A stretch of DNA of 21,811 nt from a candidate division WOR-3 bacterium. GTDB taxonomy: Bacteria > SDB-A. This document shows positions 21,463 through 21,811 of this stretch, in pieces. Position numbers and translations under genes: made by a program. The notes beneath the pieces were generated by a model. It had not been told where the DNA came from. It did no database searches and was given only the letters and a program-made list of their open reading frames with translations. The stretch is from contig JAFGSQ010000046.1 in the NCBI GenBank assembly GCA_016934535.1, positions 1-21,811 on the forward strand. Direction: 5' to 3'. How positions within the stretch are numbered: position 1 is the stretch's first letter; each line of letters begins with the position of its first letter.

Positions 21463-21811
21463 TATTTTCCTGATTGTCTTTTAAAAGTCCGTTGAATCAG
21501 GTTACTTGCATCGCGGTTAGCGCGGAAATTTATTACAGCTTTTGAATGAGATCATTTATCTGCAAATTCCATCCCGTCGGGAATGCTGGATCTGACACCG
21601 CCTGAATCCTAAAACCGTTCATACGTGAACATTTCATTTTTTTCATGACTTTCTTCCGGTTTGCCATAATAATTTATTATATAAAATGGACTACAGATGC
21701 CATTATTTATTAATTTGTAACCTGAAATCACTAGTGTCCTATAAAAAATAAAAAGAAAAAGACTGGTTCCTAAAAAGAAAATATAATCAAAAAAAGCTAA
21801 AAAAAGGAACC
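21463..21811 (+). other. AT-rich region without a recognisable gene
   Basis: I see no credible open frame, tRNA or rRNA here. Short inverted repeats occur: GTTCA-TACG-TGAAC, a CACTAGTG palindrome at 21729-21736 and the GGTTCC pair at the extreme end. The last 80 bases are very A-rich on the plus strand. Confidence 0.5.
21765..21811 (+). repeat. Inverted repeat ending at the window edge
   Basis: GGTTCCT (21765-21771) and AGGAACC (21805-21811) are perfect inverse copies separated by 33 A-rich bases. The second arm ends exactly at the last base, so a larger repeat or mobile element boundary may continue beyond the window. Confidence 0.3.

Overview
The window looks like a chromosomal segment from an uncultured, Gram-negative (diderm) bacterium. 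A GT9 heptosyltransferase-type enzyme, a lipobox lipoprotein, a SPOR-like envelope protein and an MscS-type channel point to an outer membrane. The DNA is moderately AT-rich, uses AGA/AGG freely for arginine, and often starts genes at TTG or GTG. The gene mix (pyruvoyl arginine decarboxylase next to a deoxyhypusine-synthase-like enzyme and agmatinase, DUF6794, DUF6150, DUF1848) would fit FCB-type or other candidate-phylum bacteria. This placement is inference; no rRNA or tRNA is present to settle it.

Layout. 1-243 is the tail of an MscS channel. 318-2087 encodes an acetyltransferase fused to an acetylpolyamine-amidohydrolase/HDAC-type deacetylase. 2291-4333 is a cytoplasmic prolyl oligopeptidase followed by a hairpin terminator. 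4481-5862 holds a secreted DUF6794 protein and a nucleotidyltransferase. 5990-7336 is a tight three-gene unit: a 44-residue membrane peptide, an ASCH protein and a DUF1848 protein with a C-terminal radical-SAM-like cysteine motif. 7385-8997 encodes a GH114-like lipoprotein and a membrane-anchored unknown. 9095-10947 couples a catalytically degenerate REP-type transposase relative to a GT9 glycosyltransferase. 11011-11785 has a YbaK-type deacylase and a short 13-residue-repeat protein (DUF6150). 11799-12740 (minus) is a CorA relative with an altered GMN motif. 12896-13935 has a multi-pass membrane protein and a VOC protein. 13926-17018 (minus) is a 1030-residue hybrid histidine kinase. 17134-21462 is a probable six-gene operon. 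21463-21811 appears non-coding.

Working together. The last operon begins with three polyamine genes that should convert arginine to agmatine (pyruvoyl arginine decarboxylase), agmatine to putrescine (agmatinase), and putrescine onward to a longer polyamine, probably homospermidine (deoxyhypusine-synthase-like enzyme). The deacetylase-acetyltransferase fusion at the other end of the window could acetylate and deacetylate such polyamines, giving synthesis and reversible modification within about 20 kb. The operon continues into a UPF0316 membrane protein, an orphan PTS EIIA domain and a SPOR-like secreted protein.

Several genes (kinase, transposase relative, YbaK) have a promoter-like -10 box only about 6-12 bases before the start codon and no Shine-Dalgarno sequence, which suggests leaderless transcripts. 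Others carry strong GGAGG-type sites. The agmatinase probably starts at a rare ATT codon.
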